From positions 1 through 64,000 of the forward strand of contig NZ_JAJSLX010000001.1 in assembly GCF_021290925.1 (NCBI RefSeq): a DNA stretch of 64,000 nt, given 5' to 3'. Below, in pieces: positions 29,195 to 38,760 of this stretch. Source of the DNA: Sessilibacter corallicola. Its GTDB lineage: Bacteria; Pseudomonadota; Gammaproteobacteria; Pseudomonadales; Cellvibrionaceae. Position 1 is the first letter of the stretch, and the number at the start of each line of letters is the position of its first letter. The notes beneath the pieces are model-generated. The model saw only the letters and a program-made list of their open reading frames with translations. It did not search any database and had not been told where the DNA came from. Position numbers and translations under genes: made by a program.

Positions 29195-30403
29195 TTAGAA
29201 AGACCAACCTACACCGAGGTTAAATGCGTCGGCTTCATCGCCTTCACCCACGGAGTCGGTGTAATCCGCTTTAAGAACAACAGTTGGGTATAACCAATAG
29301 TTTAAACCATAATCATAGGCTTCGAAATCACGGTCAGTTCGATTACCACGATCCCACTCACTGTAGCGTACGAAGAAACCAAGCTTGCTATTGATTTTGT
29401 AAGATGGCTCGATGTACCAACCTTCGAGTGAATCTGCATCAGCATCTTCGAAATCGTCACCGTCGATGTCCCAGCCAGCCCAAAGTGCACGGAAACCGAA
29501 GCCTTCAGATTGGTAAGCAACGTGTGCGGTGGTCAAGAATGCGCCCGCGTCATCCGCTGCTGCACCTTGAGTGATTTCTTGCTGGTATTGGAATGAAGTA
29601 GCCACTTCAAGACCTGGAACACCGGTGTATTTTAGGCGACCAGTGAATGCCAAATCTTCTGCGTTTGCCTCAGCACTCTTCTGACGACCGCTGCGGATAC
29701 GGAATGCGCTACCACCATCGACTGGCACTTCAAGACCACTGTGAATAGCAGCGTTATAGGTCAAGCCAGGAGCAACTTCACCAATCAACTGAATACCAGT
29801 TTCCCACCAAGTTGCAGGAAGAACTTCAGATTCAACACGGTTACGCTCAGTACCGTAGAAGGTATCTGGCTCGTGAGTTTCATTGATGATACCAACAGGA
29901 ATCAAGAATTGACCAAACTGAACACTGTGGTTTTTGTGGAAATCCCACTGAATATAAGCTTGCTCTAGTTCTACTTCACCCGGCTCACCTTCACCGGTAA
30001 CACCGTGTTCTAGTTCAAACTCAGAGAAGAAACGAATGTCGTCTGAGAATTGATGCGCGATGTACAACACGTAACGGTGTGCATCGATTTGATCATCACC
30101 ATCTTCAAAATGGTTGAAGTGGTGCTCAGCGTAGCCACCTAATGAAGTCTTTTGAGCCCACGCGGCCAAAGAATTGTCTGCGAATGCAGCGCCACTATCT
30201 ACTGCTTCTGCGGTTGCCTCAACTTTTACATCGAGTGATTCAACTTTAACAGAGGTAGTATTAAGTTGTTGTTTTAGCTTGGAAATTTCAGCTTGCTGAG
30301 CTTGAATTAGCTGCCACATTTCTTCAACGGAGGGTGCTTTATCCTGAGCGTTCGCTACAAAAGGCATTGCACCTATAACAGCGCTAAGAACAATTTTCTT
30401 CAT
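29195..30403 (-). CDS. Outer-membrane porin (OprO/OprP-like)
   Basis: 402 residues. Signal peptide ends V-A-N-A-Q-D. Residues about 24-60 form a short coiled coil (QLIQAQQAEISKLKQQLN), as in trimeric porins of this type. The rest is alternating beta strand ending in a terminal aromatic (G-V-G-W-S-F). Internal segments such as QFGQFLIPVGIINETHEPDTF and W-E-T-G-I-Q are typical of the phosphate-selective porin O/P superfamily. A Fur-box match 42 bases upstream suggests iron regulation, so the substrate may be an iron chelate rather than phosphate; substrate unproven. Confidence 0.8.
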   Translation of the reverse strand: MKKIVLSAVIGAMPFVANAQDKAPSVEEMWQLIQAQQAEISKLKQQLNTTSVKVESLDVKVEATAEAVDSGAAFADNSLAAWAQKTSLGGYAEHHFNHFEDGDDQIDAHRYVLYIAHQFSDDIRFFSEFELEHGVTGEGEPGEVELEQAYIQWDFHKNHSVQFGQFLIPVGIINETHEPDTFYGTERNRVESEVLPATWWETGIQLIGEVAPGLTYNAAIHSGLEVPVDGGSAFRIRSGRQKSAEANAEDLAFTGRLKYTGVPGLEVATSFQYQQEITQGAAADDAGAFLTTAHVAYQSEGFGFRALWAGWDIDGDDFEDADADSLEGWYIEPSYKINSKLGFFVRYSEWDRGNRTDRDFEAYDYGLNYWLYPTVVLKADYTDSVGEGDEADAFNLGVGWSF

Positions 30404-30444
30404 TATGAGAGCTTCTCTAAGGTGGTTTAAACATAATTTTTAAT

Positions 30445-30463
30445 AAGATTGATTATTATTATC
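30445..30463 (-). promoter_or_regulatory. Candidate Fur box upstream of the porin operon
   Basis: On the minus strand the site reads GATAATAATAATCAATCTT, matching 15 of 19 positions of the classical Fur consensus, 42-60 bases before the porin start codon. It predicts iron-repressed expression of the porin/FMN/PepSY module. Confidence 0.65.
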
Positions 30464-30644
30464 CATATTTTTCTTAATTGATAAAGCTTATTGTTATATT
30501 TTTTGTTCTAAAACAAACCCGCTGAATAAAATTAATACTCATCGAGCCAAAATCATCAAATTTTGATCAAATAAGGCTCAAAAAAGAATTAATATTCCAA
30601 AATTTACGGCAATAAACGGAGTATCGAGTAGAAAGCGGAGGCAA

Positions 30645-30678
30645 AAATAAAACGGGCCGATTGGTTAAATCAGCCCGT
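30645..30678 (-). terminator. Terminator after clpV
   Basis: Read on the minus strand: ACGGGCTGATT, a 5-base loop, AATCGGCCCGT (one T-G wobble), then TTTATTTTT. It lies about 50 bases past the clpV stop and ends the minus-strand T6SS operon. Confidence 0.8.
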
Positions 30679-30729
30679 CAAATTTAAGAAGAGAGATGTG
30701 TCAGAATAATTAAACAATAAGAATAAAAT

Positions 30730-33408
30730 TTAGGATAATTTATAAATAAATTCGCCCTCTTCATCCACCTCTATTCTCACATGATCAATTGGTTCTTCCG
30801 CTGCCATTTTATCCAAACAGTTAGAAGCCAATTCTGGTAACAATGTTTTATTGAGTATGTTTTCAATATTGCGAGCACCAATATCCGATTCTTGGCAGCG
30901 CGCAACAATGTGCAGTAAAACATCTTCGTGGTAGCTGAATTGCGCACCGTAATGATTGGACACACGCTTCTTGATTTTATTGAGATTAATCTCGGCGATT
31001 TTCATGAGATTCTCATCGTCCAGAGGATAATAAGCAATCACATTGGCGCGGCCCAAGAAAGCAGGTTTGAATGACTGAAGTAAATGCGGACGAATATTAT
31101 CCAGCAAAACATCAGGCTCAGGTTTTTCTTCAACCTGCTGCATGATTGCACGAATAGCGTCTTCACCCGCGTTAGAAGTCATAATAATTACGGTGTTTTT
31201 AAAGTCGATATCTCGGCCTTCACCGTCTTTTATCGTGCCTTTATCGAACAAATTATAGAAAACGTCTTGCACACCTGGGTGCGCCTTTTCCATTTCATCC
31301 AACAAAATTACCGAGTAAGGTTTTCGTCGAGCTGCTTCGGTTAGCACACCGCCTTCACCATAACCAACGTATCCTGGAGGCGAGCCAAGCAGCATGGAAA
31401 CTTTATGCTCTTCTTTAAATTCCGACATATTGATGGTTGTGATATTTTGCTCACCACCAAACAATTCATCAGCCAGTGCTAATGCCGTTTCCGTTTTACC
31501 AACACCACTGGTACCGCATAACAAAAACACACCAACCGGTTTTCTAGGATCGGTCAAACCAGCTCTAGACGTGCGAACTGCCTGTGCGATTGCGTCTAAG
31601 GCGTGTGGTTGACCAATCACGCGTTGTTGTAATTTTTCTGATAACGTCTGAATGGCCTGAATTTCATCAGAAACCATTTTTCCTACTGGAATACCGGTCC
31701 AATTTGCGATCACTTCCGCAATCGCTTGTTCATCCACGCATGGGTGAACCAGCGGAGAAGCACCTTGAATCGCTTTTAACTCTATTTGTAGATCGTTGAG
31801 TGAAGCAATTAACTCGTCTACGGATTTTTCTGGGGATTTTTCTGAATCTGAGTTATCCAACTCAGCTTCCGCATTTTCGTTATTTCTCAGCGCGTCGATC
31901 TCAGCGCGAATCTCATTGGTTTTATTAATGACTTCGTTTTCTTTCGCCCGCTGTGATTCCAACTGAGACAGAGTTGCTTGATCTTGTTCTATTTCAAGAC
32001 GCAACTCTTGGAGAGAATCTGTGTGTTGCTGAGTCTCAAACTGTTCTTTTTCAAGCGATGCAATTGCACGTTCAGCAGATTCAATTCGTCGTGTTGCCTG
32101 CTCGATTAACGCCGGAGTGGAAGACTGGCTCAAAGCCACGCGTGCGCACGCGGTATCGAGTAAGCTGACAGATTTATCCGGCAGTTGTCGGCCAGTAATG
32201 TAACGTTGCGACAACTTCACCGACGCGACAATCGCCTCGTTGAGAATTCTCACTTTGTGGTGATTGGCCAAAGACGTGCTGATGCCACGCATCATATCGA
32301 TAGCGGTATCGATATCCGGCTCTTCGACCTTAACCACCTGGAATCGACGCGTCAGCGCAGGATCGCGCTCGAAGTATTTTTTGTATTCCGCCCAAGTTGT
32401 CGCGGCAATCGTTCTTAATTCACCACGAGCCAGTGCAGGTTTAAGCAGATTGGCTGCGTCGCCCTGCCCTTCTTTACCACCGGCACCGATCATTGTGTGG
32501 GCTTCATCAATGAATAAAATAATGGGCACAACCGATGCTTTTACTTCTTCAATGACAGACTTAAGGCGATTTTCAAACTCACCTTTCACACTCGCGCCAG
32601 CTTGCAATAAACCCAAATCCAACGTTCGAACCACCACGCCTTGCAAGGCACTAGGAACATCTTTATTGGCAATACGTAACGCAAAACCCTCAACCACCGC
32701 TGTTTTACCAACGCCAGCTTCACCGGTCAAAATCGGGTTGTTTTGACGACGACGGGTTAAGATATCGATGCACTGACGAATTTCTTCATCGCGACCTAAG
32801 ACGGCATCAATTTCACCGTTTTGAGCTTTTTCAGTGAGGTTTACTGTGTATTTATCAAGCGCCGGTGCTTTTGACGCTTTCACTGCATCCAGAGCGCCAG
32901 GATCCGATACAGCTTCCGTGATGTTGGATGATTCCGTAGTCATGCCCACAACCACTCGCGCAGTTTCACGCAGTGATTCTGGAGCAATATCTTTTAGAGA
33001 TGGACAACTTTGTAGGATTTGCTGACGAGAAATTTCTTCGAGGAACAGCGCCGCAAATACATGAGCCGAGGTTAGAATCGGCTGGCCAAATTCAACCGAA
33101 GCCAACATCCAGGCATTTTTACAGCAATCCACAATCGTTGGAGAAAGCGCTGCTGGACGAGAACTTCCTGATTTAAACTTACCAATCGAATTAGCCAGCT
33201 GTTTCGCAAATTGAGATTTATCGATGTCGTATTTTTCTAACAAAAGACCGACATCATTATCGCCATCATCCAACAGTTTTAGCAGCCAGTGTTCCAGCTC
33301 AACGTTGTAATGAGTTAAATTAATGCAAAGACCTGCAGCACCTTCCAATGCGTCTCGCAATGCGGGCGACATTTTGTCGACCAAAGACTTTAAGTTTACG
33401 TTTATCAT
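30730..33408 (-). CDS. clpV: ClpV (TssH) AAA+ sheath-recycling ATPase
   Basis: Hexameric unfoldase that disassembles the contracted TssB/TssC sheath. A Clp N-terminal domain (about 1-150) is followed by two AAA+ modules. Counting from the GTG at 33414, Walker A lies at 231-238 (GEAGVGKT) and 634-641 (GTSGVGKT), and Walker B is IILFIDEAHT and VILLDEMEKA. The middle coiled-coil domain is at about 435-550. The ATG at 33408 is taken as the start because AGGA lies 7 bases upstream of it; the GTG two codons earlier is almost on top of that site. The linker at about 510-535 is acidic and longer than usual. Last gene of the impD-tssEFG-clpV operon. Confidence 0.96.
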   Translation of the reverse strand: MINVNLKSLVDKMSPALRDALEGAAGLCINLTHYNVELEHWLLKLLDDGDNDVGLLLEKYDIDKSQFAKQLANSIGKFKSGSSRPAALSPTIVDCCKNAWMLASVEFGQPILTSAHVFAALFLEEISRQQILQSCPSLKDIAPESLRETARVVVGMTTESSNITEAVSDPGALDAVKASKAPALDKYTVNLTEKAQNGEIDAVLGRDEEIRQCIDILTRRRQNNPILTGEAGVGKTAVVEGFALRIANKDVPSALQGVVVRTLDLGLLQAGASVKGEFENRLKSVIEEVKASVVPIILFIDEAHTMIGAGGKEGQGDAANLLKPALARGELRTIAATTWAEYKKYFERDPALTRRFQVVKVEEPDIDTAIDMMRGISTSLANHHKVRILNEAIVASVKLSQRYITGRQLPDKSVSLLDTACARVALSQSSTPALIEQATRRIESAERAIASLEKEQFETQQHTDSLQELRLEIEQDQATLSQLESQRAKENEVINKTNEIRAEIDALRNNENAEAELDNSDSEKSPEKSVDELIASLNDLQIELKAIQGASPLVHPCVDEQAIAEVIANWTGIPVGKMVSDEIQAIQTLSEKLQQRVIGQPHALDAIAQAVRTSRAGLTDPRKPVGVFLLCGTSGVGKTETALALADELFGGEQNITTINMSEFKEEHKVSMLLGSPPGYVGYGEGGVLTEAARRKPYSVILLDEMEKAHPGVQDVFYNLFDKGTIKDGEGRDIDFKNTVIIMTSNAGEDAIRAIMQQVEEKPEPDVLLDNIRPHLLQSFKPAFLGRANVIAYYPLDDENLMKIAEINLNKIKKRVSNHYGAQFSYHEDVLLHIVARCQESDIGARNIENILNKTLLPELASNCLDKMAAEEPIDHVRIEVDEEGEFIYKLS

Positions 33409-33445
33409 TTTCACATCCTGCTTGTGCGGAATTTTACGTTAATTG

Positions 33446-34543
33446 TTATTGCACGAGCGGCAAACTCTCGCTCGGCGAATGGATATCTTGAGAAAGCACA
33501 ACGCTTTCTCTTTCGTTGCTTGAGTAATCACTGGCTCGCAAGCGCGTATTCCAACCCAACAACGGTTCGGTACTTTCACTCAATTGTGTTTCGTAATAGG
33601 TATCTGTCGGCAAGATAATCTCAATGGCAAATTCAAACTCTGAACCACACACGAACTTCAGCATAGACTGCAATTCCATCAGGGTTTTAGAACCGGGCGC
33701 AAGGCGCTCGTAGTTTTTATTCTGATCGCCATCGATAACAACACTGAACTTGCCCTGAGTATTATAGCAACGTCGTCCCAACAAGGTATTTTGCCCGAGA
33801 ATATTGTTCTGCCCTTTTGGCACTTCAGCACCGGGTAATCGCGTTAACAAATCCTCGGGTAACTCTTGCCACTGACAAACAAACTGTTTTATTTCACTGT
33901 CAAAACCAAATTGATGCTTAATAATTTTAGCAATGCCTTCGGCGGTAACCGTAGGCCGCGAAATAAATCCAGCGCAACTAATTAATGTCTCGTCAGAAAA
34001 AATCTGGCGGTACATTAATTCTTCAGTTCCTAAACCCAGTAACGACAACAAACTGTGAGTGACTACGTCTCGCTTATGTTGATGCGTGCGTTTTGAACGC
34101 TCGTAATTTACCGGTAATTGATACTTTGCCCACGATTGATAAAACAGAGAAACCGCTCGGTGCTCAATAAAATTGATAAAATCAACCAAGTCGGTATTTT
34201 TTCGTCTCAATTCCAGTAACACAGACTCAGAAAAGTACTGTGGCATTACGCCTTGGCTACCGACCAACCCCAAAATCGAGACCGTCATCTTCCAGGCTGC
34301 GCGATCGTCTTCGGTTAACTGAGGATCAATAAATTCAAGCTTTTGTATGTCGCTGGCATTAAACGATAATTTAGGATTATTTTTAAAATACACCAGCTCA
34401 TCGTTATAGCGAGCCTTTAAACCCGGCGCAAGCTTGCCTTCTCCCAGGTTTTTTTCTGGACTGGTGGAAGACAATTCCAACAATCGTACCGCCTGAAAAA
34501 ACTCAAATAAGTACGGTTTTTCTCGAAGCAAATCCGAAATCAT
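33446..34543 (-). CDS. tssG: TssG (ImpH/VasB) baseplate protein
   Basis: Baseplate wedge component that binds TssF2 and TssK. The family opening ISDLLREKPYLFEFFQAVRLLE is clear, as are E-F-I-D-P-Q-L-T-like and F-Y-Q-S-W-A-K-Y motifs. I place the start at 34543, where ATG overlaps the tssF stop as ATGA, a typical coupled arrangement, giving 365 residues. An in-frame ATG at 34576 would add 11 residues (MAAQSGRQSAV) and overlap tssF by 37 bases, with no ribosome site. Followed by clpV... transcribed after it, 37 bp away. Confidence 0.93.
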   Translation of the reverse strand: MISDLLREKPYLFEFFQAVRLLELSSTSPEKNLGEGKLAPGLKARYNDELVYFKNNPKLSFNASDIQKLEFIDPQLTEDDRAAWKMTVSILGLVGSQGVMPQYFSESVLLELRRKNTDLVDFINFIEHRAVSLFYQSWAKYQLPVNYERSKRTHQHKRDVVTHSLLSLLGLGTEELMYRQIFSDETLISCAGFISRPTVTAEGIAKIIKHQFGFDSEIKQFVCQWQELPEDLLTRLPGAEVPKGQNNILGQNTLLGRRCYNTQGKFSVVIDGDQNKNYERLAPGSKTLMELQSMLKFVCGSEFEFAIEIILPTDTYYETQLSESTEPLLGWNTRLRASDYSSNERESVVLSQDIHSPSESLPLVQ

Positions 34544-36366
34544 AACAGCACTTTGTCTCCCGCTCTGGGCGGCCATTTTTTCAATATACCGTCTCGACCA
34601 CTCATACGAACCACAACACGGGTAAAGGAGTTAATGGATACGTACAAACCACAAAAACGCTCTAACACGCTCGAAAATATAACCGGGCTGGTACCTGACA
34701 GCAGTACAGGGTCCAGCAAAAATTCAACTTCAACACCGCGCGACATCACCGTTAAACCTTGCACCTGAATAGGCGCGGTTATCGCTTTGGTGTGCACTTG
34801 CAGTACAGAATCAATCAGCTTTCTTGTGCTCGCCGAATCTTTAAAATCGTACAAACGCAGAATTTCTTTTAAAGCAGACTCAGAGTCATCGATTCCACCC
34901 AACGATAAATGATTTAAATTTAGGTGCGAAATCAAGCGCCAATAAGCGCGTTCTTTTTTGGCCGGGCGAATAGCTTGCGTTGGTGGCACCACACAAGAAA
35001 TTCTTTCCACCGGAATTTCTCCGTCCACGTCCGAAAGATACGGCTGATTATTCCCTGTCGGAAGCTTACGTGGCATGTTACGGTTTGTACACGTTAACGA
35101 AATGTTAAGGGTTTGATCCTGTTGTTGTATTGGACTGAAATCCAAATCCACCAATGACAACTCAACGTCTGAGGCAATTTCATTTAAGTGATCGCCTTCG
35201 AGATTATCCGTTCGACTGGCAAACCAAAACGCATTGCCTTGCCCGCGCGTATGATTGGGCCCGTAAAAAGGCAGGTATTGAGTTTTGATGTTGTCCGAGG
35301 TGAGCCCAATAACATCATCCACGCTATAAACTTCAAAACCTTTTTTGTAGCGCGCATCCGGCACTAACGGGTATTTATATTTCTTTTGCGTCAACGCAAT
35401 GGGATCGGCGGTGTGTTTAAACAAATTAACCGCCGGAGAACAATGTAAGGAAAATGAATTGGCATCGGTTTGATGCTCAAGCTCAGAATTAGTGTCGGAT
35501 AAATAAATGTATATATCGAGATTATCGGAATAGCGATCGCCCAAATACTGACCGATGTCTTTTAAATCCAAAAAGCCAAACTTTTCAGGGAAACAGAAAA
35601 ATTCCGTCAACAATCGATAAGCAGAGGATGAATTCGACGGAAAATCCAGTAATCGATGTTCTTCGTCAAAACCCACTTGTTGGATTAAATCGGGACCGAT
35701 AAACAGTGGATTAGTATCGTCATCGCCAGTAGCAAGGACAATTTTCAGGGATTTTTGGAGAATAAGATCGTACAACGGGTACGAAAACTGCGGCAAACCT
35801 TTCAAATAAAACCGTAAATTCTGAATACCCAACTCAGAAATATTGAGTTTTTCGCTCAACGGTTTGATTTGTAATTTAAGAATGGCCGCCGCACCTGGCA
35901 CCGAGTTTGAACCAGGAGCAATAAAAGGCCGGGCCATTAATTCGGCTTCAGAAATCTTGATGGGGTACAATTCTGTGTCGTAACACGTCGTGAATCGGCA
36001 GGTATTGCCGTCAAATTTTTCACTTTCTAAAATTCTACCACGCGGCACAAACGCGGCTTTATCGAGTGCTAACGACGGCTCGAAATTAACCATACACAGC
36101 GATGGAATCGGCCGTAAATAATGCGGATACAGGGTTTCTAAAACGGCGTCGGTAAGCTCTGGAAAATCATCACTGAGTTTTTGTTGCACTCGCGCATTTA
36201 AGAACGCAACGCCACTCAATAATCGCTCAACCAGCGGGTCTTCAACGGTATCTTCGTTTAGCTGCAATCGAGAAGCAGCAGCTGGGTGCTTTTTGGCAAA
36301 ATCCGCAGCGGCTTGGTGCAGAAACGCTAATTCGGATTCATAATGGGTGAGTAAACTGTCAGTCAT
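34540..36366 (-). CDS. tssF: TssF (ImpG/VasA) baseplate protein
   Basis: 608 residues. Family features: LLTHYESELAFLHQAAADFA at the N-terminus, D-P-L-V-E-R-L-L-S-G-V-A-F-L-N-A-R-V, then Y-P-H-Y-L-R-P-I-P-S, and C-terminal G-L-Y-V-S-I-N-S-F. It forms the wedge with TssE and TssG. One base overlaps the tssE stop (TAATG) and four bases overlap tssG, so the three baseplate genes are translationally coupled. Confidence 0.96.
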   Translation of the reverse strand: MTDSLLTHYESELAFLHQAAADFAKKHPAAASRLQLNEDTVEDPLVERLLSGVAFLNARVQQKLSDDFPELTDAVLETLYPHYLRPIPSLCMVNFEPSLALDKAAFVPRGRILESEKFDGNTCRFTTCYDTELYPIKISEAELMARPFIAPGSNSVPGAAAILKLQIKPLSEKLNISELGIQNLRFYLKGLPQFSYPLYDLILQKSLKIVLATGDDDTNPLFIGPDLIQQVGFDEEHRLLDFPSNSSSAYRLLTEFFCFPEKFGFLDLKDIGQYLGDRYSDNLDIYIYLSDTNSELEHQTDANSFSLHCSPAVNLFKHTADPIALTQKKYKYPLVPDARYKKGFEVYSVDDVIGLTSDNIKTQYLPFYGPNHTRGQGNAFWFASRTDNLEGDHLNEIASDVELSLVDLDFSPIQQQDQTLNISLTCTNRNMPRKLPTGNNQPYLSDVDGEIPVERISCVVPPTQAIRPAKKERAYWRLISHLNLNHLSLGGIDDSESALKEILRLYDFKDSASTRKLIDSVLQVHTKAITAPIQVQGLTVMSRGVEVEFLLDPVLLSGTSPVIFSSVLERFCGLYVSINSFTRVVVRMSGRDGILKKWPPRAGDKVLL

Positions 36367-36827
36367 TAACCAACCTCAGCGACGTTAACGGTTTGCGTAA
36401 TGGGGTTGAGCGAAGAATCAAAAACAATAATTTCAGGCGCTGGGCTTGAATGGATTTCGGCCTCAATTTGGAAACGAATATTGGGTTCTTCTGGATCGAG
36501 CTTGCCAACCGTTGATACTTTCACGGATTTAATTCGCTTTTCATACGTAAGAATGCATTGCCGAATTTGTGCGCAAAAACGTTTGCGGTTTTCAATTGAC
36601 ATTAAATTTACCGAAGAAATATCCGGCAACCCCAAATTCAGCAACGAGCTTTGCAAATGCTCAAATTCTTCCGGCGGCGCAAGACAGCAAAATCGAGTAT
36701 TAAGTAAATTCTCCAAATCGCGGCGAACACTCTCGCGCATCTGTGTATTCATTAAATAGTGTTGATCACTGTCGTCATCGGCAATGAGGCGATCAAACAA
36801 CGGAGTGAGTAATTTTTTGTCAGCCAT
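36366..36827 (-). CDS. tssE: TssE (gp25-like) baseplate protein
   Basis: 153 residues with the gp25/lysozyme-like wedge fold: LLTPLFDRLIADD at the start, V-R-R-D-L-E-N-L-L-N-T-R in the middle (the EPR-like sheath-contact region is R-R-D-L-E-N-L-L-N-T-R here) and F-Q-I-E-A-E-I-H toward the end. Start ATG follows the impD stop by one base and has GAGAGG upstream. Confidence 0.94.
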   Translation of the reverse strand: MADKKLLTPLFDRLIADDDSDQHYLMNTQMRESVRRDLENLLNTRFCCLAPPEEFEHLQSSLLNLGLPDISSVNLMSIENRKRFCAQIRQCILTYEKRIKSVKVSTVGKLDPEEPNIRFQIEAEIHSSPAPEIIVFDSSLNPITQTVNVAEVG

Positions 36828-36828
36828 C

Positions 36829-38313
36829 TTACAAAGCCTCTCGCGATCCGCCGATATTCAAGGTCGTGGTGAGTTTGAGTTCTGAAACCAAATGGTCCAC
36901 CGTGTAGTGGGTTTTTAAATGGATGATACTTTGGTAATTTCCCGGCGATCTGGGATCATCCATGACCGAAACCCGCGCTTCTCGCAATGGGTATCTGGCC
37001 AACGACTCCCACGGTAAATCCTCGCGGCCGGTGGAATAACCATTGAGCCATTGCTGTAAATGTCGCTCACAGTCTTTGGCGCTTTTATAAGAACCAATTT
37101 TGTCTCTGATAATGATTTTGATGTACTGAGCAAAACGCGAGGCACACAACATTTGTTGCAATAACGAACTGATGCGAGCGTTAGCGGTGGCGGACTTTTT
37201 GGTGTAAATCTTCGGCTTTTGAATTGAAGGAATGCTGTGAAAGGAGCTGAAACCGGTATGCATGCAGTGGCACAAAGGAATTAAACCCAGCTCACTTAAT
37301 TCGTGCTCTAAGGTATCGGTGATCAAGGTTGACGTTGTCATCAACGGCATATGATCACCCGAGTCGGTACGTTGGTATTGCTTTGGAAAATCAATCACCA
37401 AACCACCCGATAAACTGTCTCTCGGTGCACCGCGAATGTGCGCAAACCAACCAACGTCAATAAATTCTCGAATTAAAACAACCCCAAGCGCAAATACCGC
37501 ATTGCCCCACAGGTATTTACTGCTGTCTGGGCCATCGACACATTCGTTGTAGTGAAGTTTAGCTTTGGGAAATTGATAATCTTCGTGGGGCGTGCGCATT
37601 AAAATACGCGGCAGAGCCAAGCCAATAAAGCGAGAATCTTCCATATCGCGAAGGCTTTGCCAGCGAGTGTATTCTTTCTCTAAAAACAATTCTGAAAGGC
37701 GAATATGAGCGCCAAGTTCGTCGTAGCTGTCTAAGCCAAACAGCTCAGGTTTAACACTGCAAATAAACGGACAGAACGCAGCCGCAGCCACTTGGGCAAT
37801 GCCTTTTAAAGTGTTGATGTCGTCGTGGGGGTGATCTGCGGTGGGGCGGTGAGTAACGTCGTAATTGCCGAGCAAAATACCAATAGGTTCGCCACCTGCG
37901 ATACCAAATTCTCGGTTATACACCAACTCGAACAGCGCCGATTGATCGAAATCTGGTGAGCGCTCAATGTCGCGGGTAACTTCACGCCAGCTGATATCCA
38001 AAAAGCGAACTTTAACTTTTTTGCTGTTCGCACTGGCTTCGGTCAAACGCTGCAAACCGTACCACGCAGCTTCTAACTTTTGGAATTTATCGCTGTGCAA
38101 TACTTCATCAAGCTGTTCTGAAATTAAACGGTCTATCTGGGCAATCCACCGAGATATGCGTGTCACAACGTCGCTTTTGCACTTAGCTTCAGTAATTCGA
38201 ACAATATCTGAAAAGTCGAAATAACCGTCGTAATCAGGGCTATTAAATATAGCACTGAGAAAATCGTCGTAGTCATTCGAACTGACGTGTGAATCTTGAT
38301 TGAGTGAACTCAA
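36829..38313 (-). CDS. impD: Second TssC-family protein (ImpD-like sheath paralogue)
   Basis: 494 residues, a diverged VipB/TssC homologue: HSDKFQKLEAAWYGLQRLTE, NREFGIAGGEPIGILLGNYD, W-F-A-H-I-R-G-A-P-R-D. It has its own N-terminal extension (about 1-50, acidic/aromatic) and no tssB partner next to it. In Rhizobium imp loci the order impC-impD-(impE)-tssE-tssF-tssG is known, and impD is such a paralogue; the same gene order applies here, without impE/tagJ. The start is a TTG with AAGGA 8 bases upstream; no ATG is available. Likely role: an alternative sheath or sheath-cap component. Not the main sheath gene, which is at 25622-27109. Confidence 0.9.
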   Translation of the reverse strand: MSSLNQDSHVSSNDYDDFLSAIFNSPDYDGYFDFSDIVRITEAKCKSDVVTRISRWIAQIDRLISEQLDEVLHSDKFQKLEAAWYGLQRLTEASANSKKVKVRFLDISWREVTRDIERSPDFDQSALFELVYNREFGIAGGEPIGILLGNYDVTHRPTADHPHDDINTLKGIAQVAAAAFCPFICSVKPELFGLDSYDELGAHIRLSELFLEKEYTRWQSLRDMEDSRFIGLALPRILMRTPHEDYQFPKAKLHYNECVDGPDSSKYLWGNAVFALGVVLIREFIDVGWFAHIRGAPRDSLSGGLVIDFPKQYQRTDSGDHMPLMTTSTLITDTLEHELSELGLIPLCHCMHTGFSSFHSIPSIQKPKIYTKKSATANARISSLLQQMLCASRFAQYIKIIIRDKIGSYKSAKDCERHLQQWLNGYSTGREDLPWESLARYPLREARVSVMDDPRSPGNYQSIIHLKTHYTVDHLVSELKLTTTLNIGGSREAL

Positions 38314-38760
38314 ATTTAGTAATCCTTACCGAAGAATCTATTTTGAATACTTATAAAAAGACTCGTTTCCACATTATTTTGGCATTTATAAGCTTAGACC
38401 CTAAATCAATCCAACCACTTACTAGTGCACTGAAATAACAAAAATACACACTCGAGCGTAAAATAATATTTCAAATAGCTATCTAAAAGCTGTGATCCAG
38501 AGCCTATTGACGCTAATTTAATTCCTTGAAACTTCTATATTTTTATTGATTTAATAGGCAACAAGCGCTGTTATATAAATCAAGGCAAAATTTTTGACAA
38601 ACGTAAATAACGGCGACGCCTAATACCTAATATGGTAAGTTTCACAGTGTAACAATGATGTAAGCTTAACTTCTACAAAGAAACGTTAGGCTTTGAGTTT
38701 TCACACTTAATAATGATACGAATCCAAGTAGAAAGCTCTCGCTATAGGTGATAACAAAAA
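38314..38760. other. Divergent promoter region impD / pppA (447 bp)
   Basis: AT-rich, no gene seen. It must contain back-to-back promoters for the minus-strand T6SS operon and the phosphatase gene. A perfect TTGACA occurs on the plus strand at 38594-38599, but the nearest -10-like hexamer (TAATAC at 38621) is 21 bases away, too far for a standard promoter. Confidence 0.4.

Noticed and set aside
38594-38626. Standard promoter with TTGACA upstream of pppA
   Set aside because: The only -10-like hexamer is 21 bp away.
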